Positions 32,377 to 44,471 of a stretch of DNA of 64,000 bases are shown here, piece by piece (the first letter of the stretch is position 1; each line of letters starts with the position of its first letter). A model generated the notes under the pieces. The model ran no database searches and was not told the origin of the DNA. It saw only the letters and a program-made list of their open reading frames with translations. The stretch covers positions 6,572,001-6,636,000 of the forward strand of contig NW_015622541.1 in NCBI RefSeq assembly GCF_000835495.1, given 5' to 3'. This DNA is from Cladophialophora immunda (lineage: Eukaryota > Ascomycota > Eurotiomycetes > Chaetothyriales > Herpotrichiellaceae). Both the position numbers and the translations under genes were made by a program.

Positions 32377-33870
32377 GAAGGGGGTTTGCTCTTTTGCAGC
32401 CTCTTGTTTTTGGGTACAAGGACTGGGGATGATTTACAGAGACGCCGTCTAATGCGGGGAGTTTTACAGGAGCAGGAGCAAGAGCCAAGACCGAGACAGA
32501 CGTCGTCGGATCCGTTTTCGTCGCGTTTCCATTACTTTGGTTCTTTTCTTGGTCGCAGATTGAGAAAGGTGTCTGCGCGGCCAATCGGTTTGTCGCTGTC
32601 GGTGACTTAACCTTTTTATTTACGAGCTATTGGGAGATCTGTTGATTATAGAGCATGATAGAGATATAATAGGCTGCGTAATGTACACTTACTGGATATG
32701 AATATTTCTTGCAAGGAGTCCGTGTCAGCGATCTGGGACACAGAGCACACAGCCTGACCAAGGCCTGGTATAGAAAGGACATGGGTGCACGCGACTTAAC
32801 ATTGAATCCGCATGTGCGCAGCGGTGCTGAGTATCTGCGCTCAAAGCGCAAGGAAACTGACATGTACCCATACGGGTGGATGCGCGCATAAGTATTTGTG
32901 TGATGTGGCGCGGCTGTCAAAATTTACCTCTTCTCATTAAAAGGAAAAAGGACTATCTGGTGTTGGAAGTAATAGTGCCTGCCATCCCTTACCTCGCTTA
33001 TCCGGTATAGATTTCCCATATGTAAATCCGCCTTGCGTGGCTTCATCCTGCCCTGTGAGCTTGAGAAAGGAAAAGCATGTTGAAAAGGGACACATAAGGA
33101 AGATGAGATATTGAGACAGCCGCCTCCACCCTCGCCAGTTTCCTTGGTGTGCGTCGTACATCCCACCTGCACAGGTCCACATCGTGTGAATCCTCGCCGA
33201 GATTAATGCCAGAAGGAGACCCATCCGCTGAAAGACGCATATCAGGAGTAGGAAAGGACATATGAGAAGGAAAATAGTTGGCTCGATAAGACAGCTGTTC
33301 CACTCCTTGGTTATCGACAAGGTCGACCACCGCGTGAACCGGTACAGGAAACATGAACTTCGAAAATACCACCCGCGCCGAGGAAGAGCCAGCTCCCGTA
33401 TGTTGTCCCATTTGTTTCTGTTTCATCTTTGCAGATATCGATTGTACGATCATTGTGTAAAAGTCGTCGTGGTCTCATGACTGGTGTGCTTTATCAATGC
33501 GTTTTCTTTTTTGCGTAGTAAGCGATCATTCTCTTCGCGGCCTGTTGTGGATACTTCCGTGCCCCATATGTGATTTGAAATTGTACAAACAGTCTTGCGG
33601 CAGGAGAGAGGCGTCTCGCTTCGATGCGATGTGAGCAGAAAAGCTGGAAGGGCGGCAATAACCAAACTCCAAATGCTCATGTCAGATAAACCTGATCTCT
33701 AGGACATGGGGGTTGCTTGCGCAGTTCAAGTACATGAAAAAGCAAACGTTCCGACTTTTCTGGTTGCGGCTCTCTTGAAGAATAGAGGACAAGCTGAAAA
33801 TTCCGAAGGCCTGACAAGGATTTCATCCAGCTCCAAAAAGGCAAAAAGGTCGTTCCTGTGCGCTCTGTGT
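32377..33870. other. Convergent intergenic region, no gene recognised
   Basis: About 1.5 kb between the Vps62-like and rhodopsin-domain genes, which converge here. Minus-strand frames of about 130 codons (32937-33320 and 33043-33453) overlap each other and match nothing I know. Confidence 0.45.
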
Positions 33871-34999
33871 TTAGACGAAGTTCTTTGCGGTCACCATCGG
33901 GCCCTGCTTCAGAGTAAGCGTTTGCCGACTGAAGTTCGTCCAGCCTTCTGAAGGCTTGGTCAGCTCGTGTCGCTCCTCATGTGCAGTTCCTAGCCTAGGG
34001 GTATGCACACCAGGTCCTTCGGCGCGGCCACCAGACCTGTTGGCAGAGGTTTTGTCTCGCAATAAATTCTTGAAAAGTGGCTTCAGGCAGGGTATACATG
34101 CACAGATGATACCCGTGCCGACCTCAATCACCGACCATTTCATCGTGGATACTGATCCCATGGTGACATCTAAGCTGTCGACGCTCCGAAGGACACTTAT
34201 GCGTAGAGCTGATGCCACAGTCGCGAACAGGCCAATAGCAAACAGTAGAGACACAATGTACTTTTGCCTCGCCGGAAGTTTGAGCCTGAAAAAGACCGGC
34301 AGTGGTAGGGTACACAGCAAGAAGTCGGTAAATATTGAAAAGGCGGTGGTGAAGTAATAGAACGTGACGATCTCCAAGCAGTCTCGCGGGAGGGTAAAGT
34401 CCCAAGCTGCGCGGACTGGATGGCATTGGAAGATGGTGACGAGGATACTGCAAATCCAAACCGCAATAATGGCCACACCGAGAGCATACATCAGTCTCCG
34501 AAAGACCGTTGTCGGGAAAACTCGAAGGTATGATGTAACGATTGATATCTTGACCAGCATCAAGGCTGTCACGTACATGATCTGGCATGTCCACAAGGTC
34601 TGCTACTTGTTAGCTCATTCCCTGAAGAGGAGCAGGTGTGTGTCATGACCTGAATCACTTTCTTTGTGTTGTCAACAAATCTGGAGTCCTGTGGAAGGTC
34701 ATAAATATGCCTCCCCAAGCCATATCGTATGCCTTTTGCTGTTGTCAGAAGACTGGGTTCGTTTTGCGAGATCTAGCCGCCGGCTTACCAACAATCGACA
34801 TGGCGGAAAAGGCATCGGCGAAGAGGCCAGCCGCCACCATGAGGAAGTCGTCAACGGCCACATGTTTAACGACAAAGCCTCTGACAATCAAGCGAATGAG
34901 GATGATGACGGAATTGGCGCAGATGAAGGAGATGTTGACACGATAGATCTCTCCCACATATGAATCGTGAGGTAAGAGATCCGATGGTACTTGGCTCAT
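33871..34999 (-). CDS. Rhodopsin-domain (SAT4/PTH11-adjacent) integral membrane protein
   Basis: This seven-helix fungal membrane protein has the rhodopsin-like domain common in Pezizomycotina; its function is unknown. The three exons are 34999-34789, 34732-34650 and 34599-33871, giving 340 aa. Splicing restores the conserved stretch SIVGIRYGLGRHIYDLP and then KKVIQTLWTCQIMYV. Other landmarks are VAVDDFLMVAA in helix 2, KISIVTSYLRVFPT, ILVTIFQCHPVRAAWD (conserved Cys-Pro) and FTDFLLCTLPLPVFFRLKLPARQK. The C-terminal tail after helix 7 is hydrophilic. There is no retinal lysine pattern of true opsins, so it should not be called a light receptor. The start at 34999 is the first ATG in frame close to helix 1; upstream frame sequence starts from another ATG-less stretch. 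Confidence 0.87.
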
Positions 35000-37124
35000 G
35001 ATGAGTAGATTTCCGGCTTGGTCTGCCGTTGGGATCCAATCGCAGGCCGCGAACGGCGTCCAATTGCTGCAACGATAGTGACACTGGTGGGATGGCAAAA
35101 GGCAAATAGGCAGGAAAGTATCAGAGATCGATATCACACTGAGTGAAAGGCAAATATTGCATGATGAGGCTCTTTTTCGAAGGATCGAGAGGAAAAGCCA
35201 GCGCTATAAGGTCCAACGGTTTTTCTTTCTCCTGCAGGTCGAGCTCTTTCTTTCCCTGATTTTCTCCTTCCCCGTGGGCGCTCCGAGTCAAACAGGCATT
35301 GCTGCATAGCGAGACTTGCCGGGCTGGCTGTTGTTGGGAGGAGTCTTTCCATTCTGGGGATGTCAGCCAATATCCAACCTGGTCAGGACTCAGTCTTTGC
35401 CCCCGACGCGTGCACCTGCAGAGGGGTTCTTTGACTAGAAAACCGTGATAACGACGTGTATGGTGTGAAGGCGGCAGGGAGGACTGACCAAGGACACGCG
35501 AGAAGAGGCAGATGGTGCGATTAGCGCGAGGGACAGGGCCGCGGAGAGGCTGGTGGCTGCGATGGATGAATCCCAAAATGGCTGCCACTGGCTCCTTGGC
35601 AGCGGCCCCTGAAAAGGCCTTTCCGTGCAAAATGCCTGGTTTGCAACCTCATTCGCTGCGCACTCAACAATTAGTTTGGCAAATGCGGTCAAAATTCCCA
35701 TACAATGTGTGTGGAGATTTCCTCCTAGACAGCCCAGACACCCATGATCCCGGCATTTCTCCACGAGAGAGCACCAAGTCTGTGGGCTTTCGTCAGGCAA
35801 CTCTCGGAGGAAAAAAACGCCACATCGAGGCCGCGTGGGATGCGTCGATTCGAGTGGGAGATGAACATAACGAGCCAGACTGAGGAACCGCTGGCATGGT
35901 CTGACACAGAATACGGGCTTGCTTCCAATGTTGCCGAAGAGTCGTCCGCGACGACGAAAAGGCTGCTCTTTCAAACATGCCCGATGGTCTGGAGAAGGAC
36001 AGAGTATCACCATTTTCACAGCTCAGCGAAATGCTAATCATCAATAAAGGTTAGCTGCGATCTAACGCGGACTGAACTGCACGTTACTACCAAGACTGTC
36101 TAGGCTGACCGTGCCATTTGTGCGCATTCCCACTCGCACGGGGTATATGCAACACACACGTACATGCAGAAACGCCTCCGCATCCCCTGAACCGTCTCGT
36201 CTTGGTGGCTGCCGCCTCCCCCCTCCTGTTCATGCACCGAAGATGTTCGAAGAAGGAGCCAATGTGCATGAGAATCCGGGTCTGCGGGAGTCTGTTCTGG
36301 GGAATCACCGTTTGAGGAGAAGTGATCAACAGGCTTCTTCGGAGATTTTCTGTGACCATGGAAAGCTATCACCGTTGAAAATCGGACCACCCAGTTCTCA
36401 GTCAGCAGCCACAAAGCCTACTAGCATTGCGCAGGGGATACATTCCATGTTTAAGTTGGATGCTTCTGTCGGAGACGAAGACGAATCTGCCCACTCTGGT
36501 GCTGCCGCATGAGGGTGCCCAGCCTCCCCTTAGAGGCCACAGGAGGGAGGGCTCAATCCTCACTTCAATGTCGGGAATTACAGTTCGTCCTTTTCTGGAA
36601 CGTGCTCATCCGTTCTCAAGGGGAATATCTCATGGCGAAGAAACGTTTCCTGGCTTATCATCCAGGGACCGGGGCCTAGAACAGTACGCGACGTGCGCCG
36701 CACTTTATAGCCAGTGGGGTCATGCACCTTGCAGAAAGGGACTGCGAATTTGAACTCAAATATCAATTAGGGATAGGCATTGTCGTATCCTCTGACAACC
36801 TCAAACAAGCCTGCTGCCATTACCGATTCACGGAAAAAACAATATATGAAAGCCTGCCGTGCCGGAGCTTAGCAATCGGATGACAATAGCCAACCTTACA
36901 TATCGTCTTCCTCATCGAATTAAAAGACCCTGGAAAGGCCCAACCAACTTAACGGGGCTTGAGCCGCAAATGAATCGTGATAGTGCTCTCAGTGCAAGCC
37001 CACAACAGCGAGGTTGATTGGTGGCAAATTCCTTCGTCGAGAGAAGAGGTATAAATCTTCCCACGGGAAGATCGGCACAAGACGATCCCCTTGTAGTTCG
37101 CTGACCCAAACTGAGCCGTCAGAC
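35000..37124. other. Long region without a supported gene
   Basis: About 2.1 kb. Frames of 120-195 codons occur on both strands (for example 35435-36019 minus, 36111-36512 plus) but overlap each other and have no recognisable domain. A decayed gene is possible but not shown. Confidence 0.45.
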
Positions 37125-38714
37125 TTAGGACGCGAAGCTCCTCTCTATCTCACCCTGGTCCGAGATGTGTCTCGGCTCGACTAATTTGTCCGGAATGACA
37201 GGGGATAATGCGTGGATGTTGGGTGAGTGAGGGACATCTCCAGTCCACGTTGTGCTGTAAACAGCGGCCTCAAAATGGGCACGCTTCTTGTGTGCTCTCA
37301 TCTGCCAGGGTACCATAGCCCCGGCCTCGGTGACCGTCGGTGGTATTGGGCCTCGACCATCGACACCACTGGGGTTTGGGGACCTTGACATGATGAATGC
37401 CAACAACCAATCAAGCTTTGACTGCGGTAAGGAGTCCATGGCTCCTCGATTTCTGAAAAGCAGGAGAGCATATGCTGCCCCGCCGAGACAAATGAAGAGA
37501 GCAAGAACGCCAAAGGCGGCGATAAACCCGTTGGACAGCTGCACAGCAACAACTCTAACGCTTAGCTTGCGGTTGACCGGCCGCTTGAGTTGAGTGTCCT
37601 TCGTAACCATGTATGTCTGATAGAATCGTTGCAAATCTCTTGGGCTAATCACGGTAATCTCATCGTCTGCCATTGACTCCTGCTTGAAGCGTGTGAAGTA
37701 GTTGCCGATCATTGCGAAAGGGATGTTGAAAACGTCTCCAATGTCGGGAAATGCAATCCATGTGCCATCCTCAATGCGATCATTGGTGAGCCTGACAGTA
37801 CAGTCGACTCGTGTATATGAAGCGGAGCCCACAGGCCCCTCACCAAACCGACACGGGGCATTGTCATCAGAGTCATTCTTCGGGGCGTTGTGAAGATGCA
37901 AAGTTGCCAGAGACATGTCCAGCGTGCGATATGTACCGAAGCTGCCGCTGGCTTCATCCCAGTCTGAGTAGTTTGCCGCATACATACAAATGAGCAGGTC
38001 CTTGATCAGTGTTGCGTTGGTGTAGAAGTCTGCGTTGTCGTAATAGCAGTAGTCACTGGGCAGACATGCCGGAAGGATTTCATCTTCTATTGCACCACCA
38101 AATTTACCGACGAAAGTGTCACATGTCGACGTGAGATGGAGGCTTACAGGCTTTGACTCGGTGGGCTTGCAGGTCATACTCCAACTGTTGTTCCACTCGT
38201 CAGGACGGTAAACCCATAAATCCGAAGTGTCTGGGAGATAGTCCAGAAGTTCGTCGATGGGGAAGTCGGCGCGTTCGAGACTTGTTAGAGTCAAATTCCA
38301 TGCCACTTGAGAGTCTGGAATGCTGTTATCTGTTCTCCCAGCCAGAAGTCCATTGACCTCCGTTTGGACCACGACATGGGTCAGTCTGGTTGAGTATTTC
38401 GCGATTGGACCGGACAGGATAGTTGTGATTGAGAGAGCAATAACAATTAGACTTTGAGCAACAATATTCCAATGTTGGAAGACATGAGATTTCAGTAGTA
38501 AGAGAACATCGATGGCCTCGCCAGGTGTGTTTAAGCTGAGAAGGGACGATACTGGCACAGCCCTTCCCTTTGCAGCCACTCGTGCACTGAGTGACCAGTA
38601 GCAGCGTGTGAATACAAATATGGTGATGCCGCTTAGAGCTGTGACGATGACATTCAAGGCTGCTTGAACATCCTCCAACTTCCACGACCGGGGTAATGTA
38701 GTCCAGGTGCTCAT
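37125..38714 (-). CDS. Orphan fungal transmembrane protein with glycosylated ectodomain
   Basis: The family is not recognised. A single exon encodes 529 aa. Hydrophobic segments lie near residues 19-42 (ALNVIVTALSGITIFVF), 82-105 (IVAQSLIVIALSITTIL) and 400-425 (GFIAAFGVLALFICLGGAAYALLLF). Between the second and third lies a roughly 290-residue segment rich in aromatic residues, with cysteines and several N-x-S/T sites (for example NLTLTS, NNSWSM, NATLI, NYSDW), as expected for an extracellular domain. The C-terminal 100 residues are polar and presumably cytoplasmic. This architecture (two N-terminal helices, a large glycosylated ectodomain, one C-terminal helix) is common among uncharacterised fungal surface proteins. 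Confidence 0.75.
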   Translation of the reverse strand: MSTWTTLPRSWKLEDVQAALNVIVTALSGITIFVFTRCYWSLSARVAAKGRAVPVSSLLSLNTPGEAIDVLLLLKSHVFQHWNIVAQSLIVIALSITTILSGPIAKYSTRLTHVVVQTEVNGLLAGRTDNSIPDSQVAWNLTLTSLERADFPIDELLDYLPDTSDLWVYRPDEWNNSWSMTCKPTESKPVSLHLTSTCDTFVGKFGGAIEDEILPACLPSDYCYYDNADFYTNATLIKDLLICMYAANYSDWDEASGSFGTYRTLDMSLATLHLHNAPKNDSDDNAPCRFGEGPVGSASYTRVDCTVRLTNDRIEDGTWIAFPDIGDVFNIPFAMIGNYFTRFKQESMADDEITVISPRDLQRFYQTYMVTKDTQLKRPVNRKLSVRVVAVQLSNGFIAAFGVLALFICLGGAAYALLLFRNRGAMDSLPQSKLDWLLAFIMSRSPNPSGVDGRGPIPPTVTEAGAMVPWQMRAHKKRAHFEAAVYSTTWTGDVPHSPNIHALSPVIPDKLVEPRHISDQGEIERSFAS

Positions 38715-39839
38715 AGTGAATAGAGGAAGGATGGAGGCTCTTTCTCACTGAAAGCAGAAAGCCTAGCATGGCACAGCTGGGGGAAGGGCGATTATAAATC
38801 TGGGGACAGAGATAGCCTGAAACCATTGATATCCACACGAGCTTCGCGAGGGCTTCCCAGACCCCAACGATACAGCCATCATATGGAGCTAAGACCTGTC
38901 CAGGCTCTCTGAGCATGGTTCGAGGCTGAGTCGAAAATGTCTAGGTCGATATTCGCGATGATGAGTTGGGAGACTTTAGACGAGCTTTGCCTGGTTGAAC
39001 GATGCGGCTCGCTTAAAACCCAAGACTCCCATATCTCTTTTGGATTGCCAAGGTTGCCGGACTTGGGCACCGCGCACTTCCGGAGGGCATGGGTGAAGTG
39101 TGAAGGTCGCAGATTGGATGGATGAATAGGCAGCTTTGTTCGGGCTGTCTGGGCAGCTGAAATGCTTTGCTGTTCTCAATCATGCTTCGAGAGGTGCTCG
39201 TGTTCAACCCCTTCCGATTATCCCGCACGCAAGGTACCAAGACTCTCAATCTGGCATGACTGGTAGAGAGTCCCGTCGACACCATATGATCAGACAAAAA
39301 GGGAAAAAGGATTGATACAGCTCCTCGGCACGGAGGCGCATGTCAGGCACCGCGAAGGATCAGTCAGAGGAAGGCTGCAGGGTAGCCTCATTCTAGGATG
39401 GAAGAACTTGACTGTGCTTACCCGGAGGATATGGACAAGATGATAATGATGATGATGATAATAATAATAAAGGGAATTCACCATTCGCTTTTTGCAACAT
39501 TCTTGGGTTGAGACTTGTCTGAGCAAGTTGGTGTCAACGACGAGGTCGAGCTGCTGGAGATGCTGGAGATGCGGTTGTCGATGCGGAGGCACGTGGCACT
39601 GGCCGCACCTCCTGCTCGGCGCACTTTCCTTCAAGAGCAAGACGAGCCTCCTGCGCTTCTGTCAACGCGATTCAGACACCATCGACTTGAATTTCGCTTC
39701 AAACATCCCTTCGTTGCGCATACGGGAGTCGGTTATATTCTGTCACCTCTAACCCATCAATTCTCATTTATAGCTCAACTGTTGTTGCCAAATGCTCCTG
39801 TGACCAGCTCGACATCTCTCCTCTTTCTCACTCTTGAAA
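38715..39839. other. Divergent intergenic region with trinucleotide repeat
   Basis: About 1.1 kb between two outward-facing genes. It contains a GAT/AAT trinucleotide tract (about 39438-39473). The short frames are unsupported. Confidence 0.5.
39438..39473. repeat. (GAT/AAT)n microsatellite
   Basis: GATGATAATGATGAT passing into AATAATAATAA is read directly from the sequence. Confidence 0.8.
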
Positions 39840-40962
39840 ATGGACACCTCGAAAGACACGCCTTTCGCTCCTGCGGGCGACCTCCCCCTTCATCGCAACG
39901 CGCCTCTTGCGCCCACACAAGAGCTTGCCTACAGGAAGAAATGTATACAGCTAAAGCGACGTCTTGCTGAGATCGAAACCAACAACGATGCTACGCGCAA
40001 AAGAATCATCCAAGAAACAGAACACGTCCAAAAGATGCGCCTTTTGCGTGCCATCCTTCTTAATCACCTGCAGGACATCATGACTGCTCCAGCTAAGAAG
40101 TTGACTCCAGAACAACTTGACAAGATCGGAGTCCTGGCCAATGGCACCGGGAACCTGGCGGAGTTGGCTGGCAGTGGCGTGGTGCCCGAGTTACAACGCC
40201 GGAGACCCGAAGGGGAAGGGTTACTGGACGACAGCTCCGAAGCGAGCGATGAAGATGAACCCGAGGTTAGCAAGCCCTTTGCTCTCCATGGCAGACGCTT
40301 ACCCGACACAGCCCGTCGAGCGACCTGAGCGGCGGAGAAGAACCAACAACACCTTCCGCGAGACTATCATGAACACGGCCACTCCAGGAGAGACAGCGCC
40401 GGCGATGTATCATCAGACCCCGTTACCCAGTCTTGCTCCTGCAAGTTCTTTCTCCCCGGTCCCTCACGACCCAGCAGCGCTCACATCATCTTTCCGTATC
40501 AACTCGTCTACTCCACAGGCACCTACGAATCCTGGAACGCAGCAGCAATTTCCGGACGCGACATATTCGCAATCATCTCCAATCCCGGTCAACCAGCACT
40601 TGGGTGTGCCTTATCAGTCACCGAGTCAGCCACGGCCACCCAGCGTAGCGCCCACTCAGGATACCGGCGCGAATGGTCTTGCGCGCTCTCCTGGTGTACC
40701 GGTACGCCCTGAACGACCAGAAGCACCCTATGTACAATTTACAATGCACATGAGACCACAATTAGAAGCCGATGACTACCCTCCTGAGCAAATCCCTGCT
40801 CGTATCCAGGCCGAGTGGGATGGTCTTAGCGCAGATAACAGGAAGCTATGGGACGACAGGTACGAAGACCAGATGAAAGAATATACCGCGGCGATGGATG
40901 CTTGGAAGCGTGCTACTAGAAGAGAGCCATCGGGCAGTGGCTTTTCCTCCATCAACTCATAG
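39840..40962 (+). CDS. INO80-complex HMG-box subunit (INO80F/Nhp10-like)
   Basis: This is a probable chromatin-remodelling subunit of 358 aa from exons 39840-40265 and 40312-40962. The N-terminal YRKKCIQLKRRLAEIE and the helix that follows match the INO80 subunit F (TFPT-type) coiled coil. An acidic stretch (DDSSEASDEDEPE) precedes the intron. A Pro/Ser/Gln-rich linker leads to a C-terminal HMG-box-like module (PYVQFTMHMRP to MKEYTAAMDAWKR). The intron is only 46 nt; it is the only join I found that keeps both halves in frame and removes the stop at 40326. The assigned start is the first ATG, because the frame upstream opens only with TTG. The subunit identity is inferred from the domain pair. 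Confidence 0.78.
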
Positions 40963-42580
40963 AGTGGGTCGAACAGAACACCTAATGGCTACCATAATAA
41001 CGTCCCGTGGCATTTACGCCTACGAATCCATCAGCCCCCTTGGCGATACTAGTCATTTTGACAGTGCACATACTTCTCCCTCAGTCTGGGTCAGGAGAAG
41101 GGGCGTCGAGTTGCGTATTCATCAACCGAGAAACACCTCGATTTCGCACCAGGCGTCTGTGCATTTACGTTAGCGCCAACCGTTTTACGGTTCCTGGGCG
41201 CTTTTCACGTCTAAATGTTTAACAACATTCACATCAGACATGAATTTTTGCGTGTATCAGGAGCTCCGTCACTGAAACCCAGATTTCCTGCAAGGAGGTC
41301 AAGTTTACTTCGGAGACGAAGGACCAGGCACAGAGAAACACAAAGCTTGGATGAACCCTCACCGTGTCATTATCTGGGAGACCCTCTGATGTCAACTTTC
41401 ACCGACGTGGCTTTTTTTCGTGTTCATTCCGTCAGCACAGTCCTCGGTGGGCTCCGTCCTGCAAGAATCCAAAGAAAACCGGCTTCTCCAAGATGTTCTT
41501 CGTCAATGCTCCAACCTGGACGGCATCGGAGCAGCTATCTTCCCAAGATCGCTGGGCAATATGCCAATAGTTGGGCGCACAAATTTGGACTCTATTCTGC
41601 CCTGAACGCCTATCGGGATAGCATTCCTGCATAGGTCAACGTCTAACTATTAGCAAAATCAAACTCGATTGTAAGTTGAGGGTTGATTTCAATTCTCTGC
41701 GACGAGGTCAATGCTGGGCGCAAGGTTGAAAATGGTCCCAGACGAAGAAAGTGCTAAGGAATGCGATGCTCTCGTTCGGCGATAGGTTCTAATCCTGCTG
41801 TGATCTACTGGTCCTCAGCTGGGGGTTGTGATGGAAGCGGAAGCCATCCATATTATTCACTTGAATCATTTGGATGACCCTCATGGTACTGTGCAGTCAA
41901 TATCTTGTGCGTCAAGATGTCTATCCTGCCTTGACACCGCAGCTGAAATGACTGCACAGCATGAACGGAAGCAACGGCACCAAATCAACGTATATCATGG
42001 GCGAGTCCACAAACAATATCAATCTGAGAACCGGGCGAATTGCCTATGGTTGCTCTATTCATTTTGTGTTCATGTCTCTAGGAGTGATCTGAACTTGACT
42101 TCGAGGACGATCTGGCCACGCATACTCCATTCATTCCATCAAAGTGCCCATTTGGTATTTCCCGCGCGTTATGGGTGTGCCCTCTGGAGATAGCGACTTC
42201 GTCTCTCGCCAGTTTATCTGACATTAGGGCACTCTACCACAGTTGGACACTGAGGCGCCTGCTTGATGCTTGACCTATGCAGACATTCAGAGGCTCAATG
42301 GACTCTCGGTGACCGCGCTCAACAACGTTCGTCCAAGTTACAGGTGCGGATTCCCGTCTTTCGAGTAGTTGCTCAGGGCAGCTCCGGCTTGAGACGTGAA
42401 CATACGTCGTGGGCTTTCGGGGCCATTGGCGGGCTAGGCAAAAGCACGCCTTTTGTGATCCTGTTCTTTCGACGCTCGTTCATGGCGTAGACTTCGTTTC
42501 CTCTTTTTTTTTTGTTCCTTCATAAACTCAACCCACAAGACCATTCGTTCCCTTTTGCCCGCTGTAGGCTCTCTGTTCCC
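40963..42580. other. Convergent intergenic region, no gene recognised
   Basis: About 1.6 kb between two convergent genes. Overlapping plus-strand frames at 41215-41634 share no visible family motif. A long poly-T run (about 42505-42515) lies near the CCT8 stop. Confidence 0.45.
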
Positions 42581-44471
42581 TCAATCCTCGTCCCAGTTCG
42601 GGTTCGGCCCTGGTGGCTTCGGCCCTCCGGCTTGCCTCGCGACGATGATCTGATCTACACTCAGAACCGTCCGCGCCGCCTCCGTGGCCAGACGGATCGC
42701 CCAGGCCTTGGTCACCATCAGGTCCAGAATGCCTTCTTCCAGGGCGTCCAGCACGCCGGACGCGTCGCTGACTTCCAGGTCGATGCCAGTTGTCCAGTAA
42801 GGTTCTTCCGACTCGTCGGATTCCCCGGAATCGTCGTCATCGTCGTTCTCTTCGTCCTCATCCTCGTCATCGCTTTCGTCTTGTTCGCCGTTTGCTTGTT
42901 TCCGGCGCTTCACCTCCTCGCTGGAACCTGCTCGGCGTTGATGCGCCGTGTACAGCCTCGCTACCACTTCCGTAGCGTCCAGGCCGGCGCTCTCTGCCAA
43001 CGTCCTCGGGATCACCTCGAATGCCTCTGCATATTTCCTGATGGCGTACTGCGGCAGGCCTGGTGTCTTGTCTGCGAAATGGCTGATTCTCTCCACCAGC
43101 TGCATTTCCGTCGCGCCCGCGCCCGGGACAAGCCGAGGGTCTTTTGTGACCGCTTTTATGACGTTGACGCCGTCGTCAATCGCCCGCTCGACATCGTCGA
43201 GATGGTTCTGTGTTGCGCCTCTCAGCACGATGGTCGCCGTACGTGTTGTTGCGGTGTCAGACTCTTGGCGGAAGACGGTCACTCTGTCACCGCCGATTTC
43301 AGTGGTTTCCACGACGTCGATGCTGCCCATTTCGTCGGGCATGGGCGGTCCGAGGCGGGCCAGAGGAGTGGCGTTGCACACGCTGCACAAGCGTCGGAGT
43401 TCGAATTTCGACATGATTTTGACCACGAGGATGCCCATCCGGTTGAGGTAGTGCATGGCTAATTCTCCCACGGTTGCGCCTGCGATGCACACGCGGACAC
43501 CTGTGTCGTAGATTTCCCGGATGGCATTTTCGAGCTGCGCTTCCTCGCCTTTCGAGAACGCCATCATTTCTTTGGCATTTTTCAGTAGAACTGTCCCCTT
43601 TGTTTCGGTTTGGGAGGTGTCAATCGGGCATGAGTACACAGCGACCTTTGCCTTCTTCGCCCGCTTCACCATCCCCTCAGGCTCGCGGCCGAAGACCATG
43701 CCCTTGACGACTTGGGAGGCGGAGAGGTCTCCGCCCATGATTTTCACCACGCGGATATTGTCGACGTTGAAATTTGCCGGATTTTTAGGTAGGACTGCCA
43801 GTACAGCCTGAGCAATCAACTGCGAAATGAGGTCCTCGGAGCCAGATTGCTTGGAAGCAACGACTGTGCGAAGGGCTTTGCTAAGTTCGGCGGCGGAACG
43901 AACATCGGAGACGGCGTCAACTTCCAAGTCTATTGACTAGTGTCAGTGGCGTCCTCTTTTGAGACTGTAACAGAGTGCGCCCGTTTACCTTCTAAACATT
44001 TCAGCGCATAAGCCTGCGCCTTCTCATACCCAGACACAATATCGCTCGTTTTAAGACCCATCCGTATTAATTCTTCAGCTTTCTTAAGCAGTTCTCCAGC
44101 CAGGATAATGACCATGTTTGTGCCATCTCCCATCTCCGCCTCTTGCTGTTGACTAGCCATGACGAGTAACTTTGCGGCGGGGTGCACCACCTCGAGTTCG
44201 CGGAGGATTGTAGCGGCGTCGGAAGTCAGGATCATCTTGGAGAGATGGTTGATGACAATTTTGTTCCGGCCGTATGGGCCAAGTGAGGTTTGAACGGTCT
44301 GGGCAATCGTTCTGCATGCATCGATCTGTACACAAGGATCAGAAAATGAGTGGTCTGAGGGGTGGGAAGCCAGCATACGTTTCGAATCACGGCACCATCT
44401 TCGGCGTCATAGCTGCTGTAGCCAGGCTTAAATAGCCCCGACTGGGAGGCCTGGGGTATTGCTAGAGACAT
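42581..44471 (-). CDS. CCT8: T-complex chaperonin subunit theta (CCT8)
   Basis: This is a subunit of the cytosolic TRiC/CCT chaperonin that folds actin, tubulin and other proteins. The three exons are 44471-44379, 44325-43989 and 43929-42581, giving 592 aa. Group II chaperonin motifs are visible: TSLGPYGRNKIVINH, the ATP-site GDGTNMVIILAGELL and VPGAGATEMQL. The C-terminus ARQAGGPKPPGPNPNWDED is diagnostic for the theta subunit. Splicing restores IRNIDACRT and LEGDLEVDA. The protein is about 45 residues longer than the usual theta subunit because of an acidic, Lys/Arg-then-Asp/Glu-rich insert at about residues 477-522, inside the C-terminal equatorial region. Confidence 0.96.

Noticed and set aside
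32937..33453. Two overlapping minus-strand frames of about 130 codons
   Set aside because: They overlap in different frames, lack recognisable domains and lie where two genes converge.
34999..35137. Extension of the rhodopsin-domain protein to a start near 35137
   Set aside because: The added residues are Cys/Pro-rich and unlike the family, while the ATG at 34999 gives the usual short N-terminus before helix 1.
35435..36019. Minus-strand frame of 194 codons with a hydrophobic stretch
   Set aside because: It overlaps plus- and minus-strand competitors of similar length and shows no family motif; its codon use looks random.
41215..41634. Plus-strand frame of 139 codons between the INO80 subunit and CCT8 genes
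   Set aside because: No family motif; overlapping frames in other phases are equally long, and the sequence lies between two convergent genes.
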